From assembly GCF_004208415.1 (NCBI RefSeq), contig NZ_CP035758.1, forward strand, positions 8,122,001 through 8,186,000: a DNA stretch of 64,000 nucleotides. Reading direction: 5' to 3'. This stretch comes from Ktedonosporobacter rubrisoli. GTDB taxonomy: Bacteria; Chloroflexota; Ktedonobacteria; Ktedonobacterales; Ktedonobacteraceae. How positions within the stretch are numbered: the first letter of the stretch is position 1; each line of letters opens with the position of its first letter. Of the stretch, positions 8,960-17,317 are shown in pieces. The notes beneath the pieces are model-generated. The model worked only from the letters and a program-made list of their open reading frames with translations. It was not told the origin of the DNA and made no database searches. The position numbers and the translations under genes are program-made.

Positions 8960-9496
8960 CTAAACAATACTGATAACTTTTAGGGCCAATAAAATGCGTA
9001 ACGCTTCTTCCGTTACGTTTGGTGGAAGTCCGGCTTGCACTTTGATAGCTTCGATGTTCCTTTGCCCGTTGATGGCTTCATAAACCACTGACAACATCAT
9101 TTTCTGGCTGTTCGTCCACCCTTCCAATCTCTCTAAATGAAGTGGTGCAATAATTCTGGGAGTAGGAGAATTTTGCTCTGCTTGCGGGGTTACTACCATC
9201 CTTGGGGTCGGGGAAGGTGGAGCTGGCAAAGGAACAAGCATCCACTCAAATGGACCTCTCTCATTATCGAGGCGAATAAGGGTCTCTTTACTCATTGGGC
9301 GACGCTGGCCGTCTTTGTCCTCGATATAACAGTAGGTAACTTTCCCCTCCACAAGTTGCAGATATCCTTTGCAACGACCGCGAATACCGGGTACATGGCG
9401 AAGCTCTGCTTGTAGCAATCCATTTTTTCGGTATCGCTCAAAGAGCGCCAGGCTAAATGCAAGGCCAACGCTTGCATCGAAAATATCTTTACCCAT
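8960..9496 (-). CDS. DUF4388/PATAN-like protein
   Basis: A 178-residue cytoplasmic protein with two parts: an N-terminal beta-rich segment (GYLQLVEGKVTYCYIEDKDG) resembling DUF4388, and a C-terminal helical, winged-helix-like segment (residues 120-178; INGQRNIEAIKVQAGLPPNV followed by LRILLALKVI). A proline-rich linker with two SPTPR repeats lies between them. The same two-part design occurs in the gene at 14823. DUF4388 proteins are often associated with two-component and small-GTPase signalling; no catalytic residue is evident. It is first in an operon with the HAMP-like membrane protein. The family assignment is by eye. Confidence 0.6.
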   Translation of the reverse strand: MGKDIFDASVGLAFSLALFERYRKNGLLQAELRHVPGIRGRCKGYLQLVEGKVTYCYIEDKDGQRRPMSKETLIRLDNERGPFEWMLVPLPAPPSPTPRMVVTPQAEQNSPTPRIIAPLHLERLEGWTNSQKMMLSVVYEAINGQRNIEAIKVQAGLPPNVTEEALRILLALKVISIV

Positions 9497-9881
9497 TCTA
9501 CTTTTTACCCCGCTACGAACTATCTGCGATTTCTTACCCTGACGACAGTTAATCAGTTCTTCTTTTCTTCGCTCATCCTCTTCTGCTGAGGTTAAGCAGG
9601 AAAAACAGGATAACTCGGGCTTTTATGTTGACCACCACGAGCCTCTAAAGTGAATCTAACATATTTGCGCATATAAGTCCATTAAAATAGGGATAAAGGC
9701 CTATCATTTATGTAAAGACTCTTGTATAACGAGCAGGAATTTATCTTTTAAATGGGAAGTACTGGCTAAAAGTAATATCCGGTAAATAGTAGAGCTAAAG
9801 TCATTTCTGAATGCATGGGTTTAAAAATACTGCTGGGCTAATTTGAACCTGGCTGGCTCGCTATAGGGAGCTACGGCGCGC
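9497..9881. other. intergenic stretch with no gene seen
   Basis: 385 AT-rich bases between the start of the DUF4388-like operon and the end of the prephenate dehydratase gene. It must contain the promoter of the minus-strand operon, but I cannot single out one convincing -35/-10 pair. No coding or structured RNA signal was recognised. Confidence 0.5.
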
Positions 9882-10488
9882 TCAAGTAATGATAAAGCGC
9901 GTGTGGTTATCTTTGATGCTCTGGATGCCTTCGGCCAGAATCTCCAGTTGGTACAGGCTTGCTGCGGCCATACTGACAACGGCAGCTACGCCCTGCAAGC
10001 GTTCTTCGCGAATCAATTTGGCGCTCCCGGTCGTGTTGTAGGTGGCTATGGTCTCTACCCCCATTTTGCGCAAAAAGAGCTCGCTCTGCCCTAGAGCCTG
10101 GGGATAAAGAGATAACGCGTTTGATATCGCTCAATTGCTGACCAGGTAGACAGAGCAGGCATTGCTTAATCTGGCAGCTAATTTCAGCTGTGACAAAGAC
10201 ATCATGCTGAAGTAAGAGATCATAGATTTCATAAATACTGCCTGCCTGTGAGTTTTCCAGAGGGACGAGTCCATGACTCGCCTCGCCTGTACTGATGGCC
10301 TGAAATACGTCGGCGAAGCTACAGTAAGGAATGAGCTTAGCCTCCTTGTAGCCTTCGCGGGCACAATATTGCTGGGCGGCCATATCCCCGAATGCGCCTC
10401 GTTCTCCCTGAAAGGCCAGAGTAATCAGGTGAGCGATACAAGAATTATTGCTTGAATACATGAGTTTTTGTCGAATGGATGCTGCCAT
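9882..10488 (-). pseudogene. pheA: prephenate dehydratase, frameshifted and lacking the ACT domain
   Basis: Encodes the catalytic domain of prephenate dehydratase (prephenate to phenylpyruvate, phenylalanine pathway). Reading from ATG 10488 (AGGAGA upstream) it gives LAFQGERGAFGDMAAQQY, the substrate region HGLVPLENSQAGS, and IKRVIS. At the TTT of 10106-10108 one extra base shifts the frame. In the shifted frame the family sequence continues with YPQALGQSELFLRKMGVET, TTGSAKLIREE and the diagnostic TRF motif (NHTRFIIT), ending at TGA 9882-9884. The corrected protein would be about 201 residues. The C-terminal ACT domain that gives phenylalanine feedback control is absent; the codons after the stop do not resemble it. 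Either the gene is decayed, or the indel is a sequencing error and the enzyme is unregulated. Confidence 0.8.
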
Positions 10489-10932
10489 GGACTATTCTCC
10501 TGCTTATGCTTAGTTGCGGTACCAATTATGGCAGCCTGAATTGAAAGATGTCAAGCATTGTGGTATTTGCTGTAGGTTATTTAGGGTAGGTAATTTAGGC
10601 AGGAATTAGACAGCCAGGCAGTAAATTGTTATAACTAGTGATGTTGATAAAATACTTATAAATGAGTATATTTGCATTGAGCATGCTCTCCTGGCTGTTG
10701 GAATGGTAGAGCTAGGTCGCTTGTGGGTGATAAATTGATGTATTAAGGATGGTAATACTATTCCTATTACTGGGGATAATATGGCATAATTAATCTAGTA
10801 ATGGCAAGGACAGTATGATCGGTGCAAAGAAGCTCTTCAAACAGCAAAGCTATGCTGCGATCTTGAGGATGTCTAACGGAAGAAATGCATTCGTAAATTG
10901 TTAGGCGAAGAAACCGAAGGGAGCTACTACAC
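10489..10932. other. divergent intergenic region between pheA and the ThDP enzyme
   Basis: 444 AT-rich bases separate the two divergent starts, so promoters in both directions are expected. A CATAAT near 10783 could be a -10 for the rightward gene, but its -35 partner is poor. No riboswitch, T-box or leader peptide that I could defend was found. Confidence 0.4.
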
Positions 10933-12675
10933 ATGCAGTCGTTATCTGCCATCCACGTGCTATTGGAGGGGCTTGAGGAGCTCGGGGTAACCCATATCTT
11001 TGGTGTGCCTGGGGGGCCGCTGGTGCCATTATTTGAAGCTTTAGCAGAAAGGGAGCGTATTCGACCTGTGCTGGCAAAACATGAGGAAGGGGCGGCTTTT
11101 ATGGCGGAAGGCTATGCACGCGTCAAACGCGGCCTGGGAGTTTGTTGTGCGACGAGCGGACCGGGGGCGACAAATGCGCTCACCGGGATCGCCAGCGCCT
11201 ATAGTGATTCTATTCCTGTCCTGCTCTTATCGGCACAGGTTTCTACAAGCACCTTTGGGAAAGGGGCGTTGCAGGATAGTAGTAGTGGCAACTGGAATGT
11301 CGATGTTGTAGATATCTATCGTTCGGCTACTAAGCTCTCGTTAATGTTGCAGAATGGGCCTCAGATGCCACATTTGATTCGGCGGGCGATTCGCACTGCG
11401 CTGACCGGGCGTCCAGGCGCTGTGCATCTCAATCTTCCGGCCGATGTGGTCAAGCAGGAGGCCCCAGTAGCAGCCTTGAATGTGCTAAAGCATCACGCTC
11501 ATGTTGCAGCTGGAGGAGATATACAGGCCATTCAGCAGATAGCCCAGGTCTTGAGTACAGCGAGAATGCCGGCCGTGCTGGCAGGCCATGGCATCAATAT
11601 TTCGGGCGCCTGGGAGCCCTTGCAGCGCGTGGCTGAGGCTGTGCATATGCCGGTGGCCACGACTTTGAAGGGGAAAAGCGCCTTCTCTGAGCGTCATGCC
11701 CTCTCTCTTGGCGTGTTTGGCTATGGTGGCCATCCTCTTGCCGATGAATATTTGCTCTCTGATGAGGTCGATGTCCTGCTCATTGTCGGTACCAGTCTCG
11801 GCGAGTTTCAGACGCATGGCTGGGATGCGCGTCTGGCCCAAAATCGGATGGTTATTCAGATCGATATAGATCCATTGGAGATAGGCAAGAACTATCCGGT
11901 TGATCTGAGCGTGGTTGGTGATGCAAAGGGGGTGCTGACAGCGCTGGCCGAGGCATTGAGCCCGCTTTCTGTGCATGTGCCGCGCTATGCCGATAGTGCC
12001 TTGGAGCAGATGCGGGCGTATATAGGGCGTTATTATGATGCACAAGAGTTGCAGGGACAAGCTGAGGTATTTAAGCCGCAGGCCCTGGCGGCGAAGTTGA
12101 ATGAAGTGTTGCCCGACGAGGCCTTGCTCTTTGTCGATAATGGCAATTGTTTTAGTTGGATCGGCCAGTATTACGAAGCCCGCCAGACGGGTAGCGTCTT
12201 TATGGCGACAAATGTGGCCTCGATGGGCTATGCGGTTGCTGCGGCGATCGGCGGCAAGGTAGCCGCTCCTGAGCGACCGGTTGTGGCTGTGGTTGGCGAT
12301 GCAGCTTTTGCGATGAATGGGATGGAGGTGCACACGGCCGCAGATTACAATATTCCGGTGATCTGGGTTGTCCTCAACAATGGTGGCCATGGAATGGTCT
12401 ATAACGGTGAGACGCTGATCTGCGGCCGCTCCTTTGCTAGCATTTTTCGCAAGCCGCTTGATATCAGCGGTATCGCGAGAAGCCTTGGCGTGCGTGCTTT
12501 CAAGGCCAGCAATCTTGACGAGTTTGAGCAGAGCCTGCGCCTGGCGCTTGCGGCTCAGGAGCCCTGTGTTATCGATGCGCTGGTAGATATCAACGAAGTT
12601 CCTCGTTCATTACGGCGTCGTACCGATACGCTTAGCGCTTTCTTCGGGCAGCAAAAAACTACTGTAAATGCATGA
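10933..12675 (+). CDS. thiamine-diphosphate-dependent enzyme, acetolactate synthase-like
   Basis: A 580-residue enzyme of the acetolactate synthase/pyruvate decarboxylase superfamily. Visible: the N-terminal pyrimidine-binding domain with the ThDP-activating Glu (LAKHEEGAAFMAEGYAR), ATSGPGATN, the central domain, and the C-terminal GDAAFAMNGMEVHTAADYN motif ending in NN, which binds the diphosphate and metal. The family decarboxylates a 2-keto acid and may transfer the resulting acyl anion; the substrate cannot be read from the sequence. No small regulatory subunit (ilvN) is adjacent, so ordinary branched-chain synthesis is unlikely. Instead the stop overlaps or closely precedes a KAS-III-like gene, and a prephenate dehydratase gene is divergent upstream, which makes phenylpyruvate a possible substrate. 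That last point is inference. Confidence 0.8.
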   Translation: MQSLSAIHVLLEGLEELGVTHIFGVPGGPLVPLFEALAERERIRPVLAKHEEGAAFMAEGYARVKRGLGVCCATSGPGATNALTGIASAYSDSIPVLLLSAQVSTSTFGKGALQDSSSGNWNVDVVDIYRSATKLSLMLQNGPQMPHLIRRAIRTALTGRPGAVHLNLPADVVKQEAPVAALNVLKHHAHVAAGGDIQAIQQIAQVLSTARMPAVLAGHGINISGAWEPLQRVAEAVHMPVATTLKGKSAFSERHALSLGVFGYGGHPLADEYLLSDEVDVLLIVGTSLGEFQTHGWDARLAQNRMVIQIDIDPLEIGKNYPVDLSVVGDAKGVLTALAEALSPLSVHVPRYADSALEQMRAYIGRYYDAQELQGQAEVFKPQALAAKLNEVLPDEALLFVDNGNCFSWIGQYYEARQTGSVFMATNVASMGYAVAAAIGGKVAAPERPVVAVVGDAAFAMNGMEVHTAADYNIPVIWVVLNNGGHGMVYNGETLICGRSFASIFRKPLDISGIARSLGVRAFKASNLDEFEQSLRLALAAQEPCVIDALVDINEVPRSLRRRTDTLSAFFGQQKTTVNA

Positions 12676-12725
12676 TGATACCACATACATTGTCCACTTT
12701 GAGATATAAAGCCGGAGAGCGAAAG

Positions 12726-13760
12726 ATGGAGAACAGTCTTGCCGGAGGTGAGATGCAGCAGCAGATTGGGATACTGGGGTGCGGCTATAGTGTCCCGCCG
12801 CATATTCGCCGTAATGACGATCCCATTTTTAACCAAGTGAAGGGCACTGTCAATTCCCGCGGTATCGCCGAAAAGGATCTGTTTACTGGTATGAGGGAAC
12901 GGCGCTATTTAGACGGCGATGAGCAGCTAGAAACCTTGATGGTTGAGGCAGCCCAGATCGCGCTAAATCGGGCCAATCTGCTACCTGCAGATATTGATCG
13001 ACTCTATGGCTACGCTACTGTGTCGCCCTATATCACTCCTAATGCTCTGTATGCCGTCCATCGTGGTTTGAAGCTATCGGAACAAACTCTTGTCGTGCCG
13101 GTTAATAATGAGTTCACTAATTTTCTCCTCAGTGTTCTGCAGGCCTGGGAGGCAATTGCCGCGGGCCATTGCACATATGCTCTGATCGTGTGTGGAACTA
13201 ATTGGACAAAATTTATGGACTATACGCAGGGCCATGCCCTTAGCGTGGGTGATGGGGCAGGGGCAGTTGTGCTGGGGCCCAACGCGCCTTTTGCGCTTGT
13301 GGATTACGCTACTCAAACGCTCAGCGAGCAGTACGGAGCCATGACTATGCAAACGCGCGTGATCAGTTCACATGGGCAGCGTCATTTGCTCGTGGATGAG
13401 AATAATGTGCCCATCCCAACTTATGAGATTACGCTGGAAGAGGGCATTCGCTCGTTCCAGGTTTCGGGCATGTATGGCTTGCCACAGATGGTTAATGCCC
13501 TCTTGAAGAAGTATGATCTCTCAGGCAAGGATATTGCTCTGATTACTCATCAGGCCTCGCGCGTGTTGATGGATCAGTGGGCTTCCAGCATCCAACCCAA
13601 AGAATATTTGGATACGTTTGAGCAATTTGGCAATCTTACGCTGGCTACTTATCCTGTCAATCTTGCTTACCATTATCACTCTATTACTGCCGGGTACCTG
13701 GTCTTCGCGGCAGTTGGGGTTGGCTATCATCAGACAGCTTTGCTGCTAAAGAGATATTGA
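12726..13760 (+). CDS. ketoacyl-ACP synthase III-like protein lacking the active cysteine
   Basis: A protein of about 344 residues with the thiolase/KAS-III fold. The second half keeps SVGDGAGAVVLG, the catalytic histidine in THQAS (His275) and the Asn of FGNLTLATYP (Asn303). The nucleophile region, normally ACAGF, reads NNEFTNFLL (127-135), so the cysteine is replaced, by Phe in my alignment. It therefore should not form an acyl-enzyme in the usual way; it may be an acyltransferase-like or non-condensing member. Start: ATG 12726 with GGAG eight bases upstream is preferred. ATG 12753 (GGAGGTGAG in front) is possible, and ATG 12672 overlaps the previous stop but has no ribosome site. It is co-transcribed with the ThDP enzyme and followed by a strong terminator. 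Confidence 0.78.
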   Translation: MENSLAGGEMQQQIGILGCGYSVPPHIRRNDDPIFNQVKGTVNSRGIAEKDLFTGMRERRYLDGDEQLETLMVEAAQIALNRANLLPADIDRLYGYATVSPYITPNALYAVHRGLKLSEQTLVVPVNNEFTNFLLSVLQAWEAIAAGHCTYALIVCGTNWTKFMDYTQGHALSVGDGAGAVVLGPNAPFALVDYATQTLSEQYGAMTMQTRVISSHGQRHLLVDENNVPIPTYEITLEEGIRSFQVSGMYGLPQMVNALLKKYDLSGKDIALITHQASRVLMDQWASSIQPKEYLDTFEQFGNLTLATYPVNLAYHYHSITAGYLVFAAVGVGYHQTALLLKRY

Positions 13761-13790
13761 TAGCCATTATGGTATTAAATTAATATTAAG

Positions 13791-13820
13791 GAATAGAGCG
13801 GTTATAAATCCGCTCTATTC
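13791..13820 (+). terminator. terminator hairpin after the KAS-III-like gene
   Basis: A perfect 11-bp stem, GAATAGAGCGG (13791-13801) with CCGCTCTATTC (13810-13820), has an 8-base loop and is followed by TCTCTAAAT. It lies 30 bases after the stop codon. The T tract is poor, but the stem and position are convincing. Confidence 0.65.
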
Positions 13821-14526
13821 TCTCTAAATAGAGGCGTTTATATGTAACGCTGGCTCCTACCTTAGTTGGAATTTTTGCTTGATTATTTGTCAATTTCTCC
13901 TGCCCCTTAAAAAGCTTATTCCTTGCTCCTTCAGCGTCTCAGCTGTGTGGATGAGCTCTCACCCTGGGGCTATTGGCTCGTGAGCTCTCTTTCTCTTCTC
14001 CTGCAAACCTCTACAGTAAGTCTATGCCATCTCTAGCGATGACTCCCTGTAAACTCTAACCGGGCTGCATTAATACTTTTTATTTTACTTAAAAGATGTA
14101 TCTGCGGGCTTTTTAAACCCTGGGATGGTGAATTAGAGGGCAGATGAAGAACAGGCTTTAGTTGACATTAATTTGACGGTATGCTACCATCCTCAACCGA
14201 AAGCACTTATGATTAGCTTTACTGAAAAGCTATCTCCGCAAGCTATGCAGGTCAGCTTATTGGAAGCTATATCCTGCAGATCATGCGGATAAGTTCGCCG
14301 GTGCCTGGCTATGTAAGCAACTATTTTCCACGGCCTTAGGGCGAGAGAGAGAGTATTGTTTATGCCTGCTATAGCCATTGTAGTTTTTCTTTGCCTGGTC
14401 TGACCGTTAGCTCAAATCTTCTATCATGAACCATGAATACAGACAAAAGTATAAATGCTGCACCTGCGCATGTTTTATATGTTATGCTAATATCTAAGCT
14501 TATATTATGATCCTGGAGTGGCCTCG
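13821..14526. other. long intergenic stretch
   Basis: About 700 AT-rich bases with no defensible gene. A second imperfect hairpin may form near 13952-13990 (GAGCTC, a two-base bulge, AC, pairing with GTGAGCTC) followed by TCTTTCTCTTC, possibly a second terminator. Short frames here have no ribosome site and no family resemblance. Confidence 0.4.
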
Positions 14527-14742
14527 ATGTCCCTAACCCCTGTTATCTCTGCTTGCGAGGGGGAGAGCAAGCTCATTTTGCCTGCCAATACGCCTGGCAA
14601 ATTCAGGCCTTCCGCTGCGCTGGAGGCGAACATTGAAGTTCGTCTCTTTATGCTGCTCGGATTGATCCTGCTTACAGGCTTGCGGTGGGTGGATACGTGC
14701 TTGCCCCTGGCTGTTCCAGTAAGGTACCTTTATTTCTTATGA
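14527..14742 (+). CDS. hypothetical small membrane protein
   Basis: A 71-codon frame from ATG 14527 with GGAG upstream (14515-14518). The residues around 38-60 (VRLFMLLGLILLTGL) form one membrane helix. No family is recognised. It lies just ahead of the DUF4388 gene, but 80 bases separate them. It may be a real small membrane protein or a chance frame. Confidence 0.3.
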   Translation: MSLTPVISACEGESKLILPANTPGKFRPSAALEANIEVRLFMLLGLILLTGLRWVDTCLPLAVPVRYLYFL

Positions 14743-14822
14743 TGATCTCAGGCAAGGTTTTGGGCTTCGTCACCATGCACGCAAAAGCATGGCTAGATTA
14801 GCGTTCAGTGGAGTAAATAATT

Positions 14823-15446
14823 ATGAGCCCGCGAGGAATAGCTACAGATAAACTTGCTGATGTGATCCAGGTTCTCCAGACTGCGCGCAAAACAGGTCTT
14901 TTGACTGTAAGGCGTGACGGAGCAACCAGTTCGGTAGAGCAAGGAAGCATCATATTACAGAGTGGACAGGTTTTTGATGCCAGTGTAGGACAGTTGAGAG
15001 GAAGGGAGGCCTTCGACTATCTTGTGCTGTGGGGGGCCTGCTTCTTTGCCTTTCAGCCTTTATCCTCGGTGTCAAGTGATTTATTACCGGCTGCCGGCCC
15101 AATGCAGACGGGGCCGCTCAACGAGTCATTGCAAACGGGGCCGATAACCGAGCCGATCCAGACCAGAACGGGTCAGACCGGGCCGATCCCGCGCGTTTCT
15201 TCTGTAAGACAGGGCAGTGGAGAATTGCCGAGCGTTGCCATGGATGCTCCTCAGCGGTTACATCAGCCTAATGAAGTTTTGCCTTACTTTAATAATTTTG
15301 GACTCTCACGTACACATCGACAACTATTTTTGCTGATCGATGGCAAGCGCTCGGCGCATGATCTTATGCGTCTCATGGGCTATCCCCCTGATGTAATCCA
15401 TGCGATGCTCGCTGAGTTAGAGCGCGTCGGCCTGATTCGTCAGTAA
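14823..15446 (+). CDS. DUF4388 domain protein
   Basis: A 207-residue cytoplasmic protein. The N-terminal domain (about 8-80; LADVIQVLQTARKTGLLTV, ILQSGQVFDASVGQLRGREA, FFAFQP) matches the DUF4388/PATAN pattern. A linker (85-140) carries short repeats of the type QTGPxxEPIQT, and a C-terminal winged-helix-like segment follows (DGKRSAHDLMRLMGYPPDVI and LAELERVGLIRQ). DUF4388 proteins work as adaptors in bacterial signalling. The next gene, 28 bases on, encodes a Cache-type receptor without an output domain, so the two probably act together. The layout repeats that of the operon at 7791-9496, although the membrane partners differ. Confidence 0.75.
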   Translation: MSPRGIATDKLADVIQVLQTARKTGLLTVRRDGATSSVEQGSIILQSGQVFDASVGQLRGREAFDYLVLWGACFFAFQPLSSVSSDLLPAAGPMQTGPLNESLQTGPITEPIQTRTGQTGPIPRVSSVRQGSGELPSVAMDAPQRLHQPNEVLPYFNNFGLSRTHRQLFLLIDGKRSAHDLMRLMGYPPDVIHAMLAELERVGLIRQ

Positions 15447-15474
15447 ATTTTCGTTGTAAAGGATCGTTTGCTCT

Positions 15475-16998
15475 ATGTCTCAACAAGTCGAAAATGTGGT
15501 ACAGACGAGACGTATATCTCTATCTGTGTATATACCGCTCCTACTGGCGGCCGCTGCCGTTATCCCTCTACTGGCAGCCCTCCTTAGCCTCGAAAGTTTC
15601 TTGCGCCCCCAATTGGTTGATCAGGTCAATACCAGTCTGGAGCGCGATGCGCAGACTCGCGTACAATTAATTGATACGTATCTTGCCGAACGCCTTAACG
15701 ATACGAAATTGTTGAGTCAGGCTGACCCCATCAAGAGTTTGCTCGCCGGCGATCAGGGAAGCCGCAAGATTGCCGAAAATCTTTTAGCTATTACCCAACA
15801 CCGCGATCAGGCCGATTTCATCAGCTTATCTCTTCTGAATAATCAGGGCGACCTTGCTATCGCCTCCTATCCTTCTGCCCCTCTGCGGCATGGAAGATAT
15901 CTTATTCTCCCCGAGGATGTTTCAAAGCTTCAGAGTTCCGATGAAGCACTCATTTCAGATGTATTTTATGACCAGGCAGCCAGGAAAGCTTCTGTAGATC
16001 TCTATGCACGGGTGGTCGATAAAGGCAATCATATTTTGGGCTTTGTGCGTATATCGCTGGGACTCCAGCGTGTCTGGGACCCCGTAAATCGGGAGCTGCA
16101 GGAGAATGGGACCGATAGCATTGCCTTTATCCTTGACAATAATAAAATTCGTATTGCCTATAGCAATCCTGATCACTCGGGCGCTACGCATTCGCCTTAT
16201 CTGTTTAAGGCTATCCAAAATATGCCTCAAGACTTGCAGCAAAGAATCAAGGACGAGGATCTCTACGGAAACAGCTCTACGCCTGTGACGGTGGCCGAGG
16301 ACCAGAATCTTGCAACTTTGTTGCAGCAAGGCCTGACGTCCAATCAGTTTCAGGTGAATCCGGCTGGCGAAAATGAGATCTATCAAGGGGCAAAATACAA
16401 GAGCTCGGTCGCCTCCTGGACTTATTATATTCTTAAGCCGACGAACTCTATCACCTCGCTTGTGGATCAGCAGCTTATTAGCTTTTTTCTCATTGTGGTC
16501 CTTGTGCTGATCCTGGCGGTCTTTGTGGGTATCGTGACCGGACGACGGATCGCTACACCGATCTTGAATTCGGTGATCTCGCTGCGTAAGAATAGCGCTG
16601 CTTTGAAGACGCTTGCCGATGAAGAGCATGAGATGGCGACTGAGCAGGGCTGGATGGTTGAGGCTTCTCAAGTGGCGCTGGATTCGGTGAAGTACTATAC
16701 TAAGGCGGCCGATGTGGCGGCGCAACGTATTCTGTCTATCAGCACTGAGCTGCGCCAGAGTCCCCAAAGCGCTGAAAAGTTGCGCAATGGCAATACGCTC
16801 AATGAGATGATGGAGACTGCAGCCTATATTGAGCGCGCTATCAAGCACCTGGAAACTATGAATGAAAAGCTCTCAACTTCCTTGCGCGTGACGACGCAGG
16901 TGACGGAACAGCTTACACGCGGCGCTAAATCGACCGATGAGGCGGCTACGCAGCTTAATAAGATTGTGGACCAGCTAACCGATGTGGTTGGCGAATAG
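15475..16998 (+). CDS. Cache-type membrane receptor without an output domain
   Basis: A 507-residue protein with a double-Cache-like sensor. Membrane helix 1 spans about 17-39, a large extracytoplasmic domain 40-333 (with ISLSLLNNQGDLAIASYP and the mirrored SIAFILDNNKIRIAYSNP strands typical of dCache), and membrane helix 2 about 334-356. A short HAMP-like linker follows, then a helical tail (370-507) rich in Ala, Thr, Glu and Gln that resembles a methyl-accepting coiled coil but lacks the conserved chemotaxis hairpin. There is no kinase, cyclase or GGDEF domain. It is co-transcribed with the DUF4388 gene and closed by a strong terminator. The role as a ligand sensor is inferred; the ligand is unknown. 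Confidence 0.72.
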   Translation: MSQQVENVVQTRRISLSVYIPLLLAAAAVIPLLAALLSLESFLRPQLVDQVNTSLERDAQTRVQLIDTYLAERLNDTKLLSQADPIKSLLAGDQGSRKIAENLLAITQHRDQADFISLSLLNNQGDLAIASYPSAPLRHGRYLILPEDVSKLQSSDEALISDVFYDQAARKASVDLYARVVDKGNHILGFVRISLGLQRVWDPVNRELQENGTDSIAFILDNNKIRIAYSNPDHSGATHSPYLFKAIQNMPQDLQQRIKDEDLYGNSSTPVTVAEDQNLATLLQQGLTSNQFQVNPAGENEIYQGAKYKSSVASWTYYILKPTNSITSLVDQQLISFFLIVVLVLILAVFVGIVTGRRIATPILNSVISLRKNSAALKTLADEEHEMATEQGWMVEASQVALDSVKYYTKAADVAAQRILSISTELRQSPQSAEKLRNGNTLNEMMETAAYIERAIKHLETMNEKLSTSLRVTTQVTEQLTRGAKSTDEAATQLNKIVDQLTDVVGE

Positions 16999-17100
16999 AC
17001 TGATCTTTTCAAGCAGGCGAAGCCCTTCGCAAGTTTCTGATAACGAGATGGCGTTAAGGCGCGCAAGCCACTATCCTCAAGTGGCAGATATAAGACCTGT

Positions 17101-17149
17101 AGAGTATGACGCGAGAGTTCTCCCATGAGCTCGGCGCCATACTCTTTTT
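17101..17149 (+). terminator. rho-independent terminator
   Basis: AGAGTATG (17101-17108) pairs with CATACTCT (17138-17145), extended by CGC/GCG inside, and TTTT follows. It lies 100 bases after the Cache-receptor gene and separates it from selD. Confidence 0.7.
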
Positions 17150-17317
17150 ACTTCGAGCTGTTCGGCACACTGAGAAAAAGGCCCTCCAATCCATACCGGC
17201 GGGTCCTTTTCTTGTAGAGAATGAATTGCATTTCTCTAAGAAATAGTAGGGTACGCACTTTTTGTGGTTTAATAGGGGCAGTACTTCTGAACAAGCAAAG
17301 AATAGGAAGGTATTTTG

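Noticed and set aside
11485..12390. Minus-strand frame of 301 codons inside the ThDP-enzyme gene
   Set aside because: Antisense shadow with His- and Arg-rich composition; the plus strand carries a clear enzyme.
15955..16848. Minus-strand frame of 297 codons inside the Cache-receptor gene
   Set aside because: Antisense shadow with no recognisable motif.
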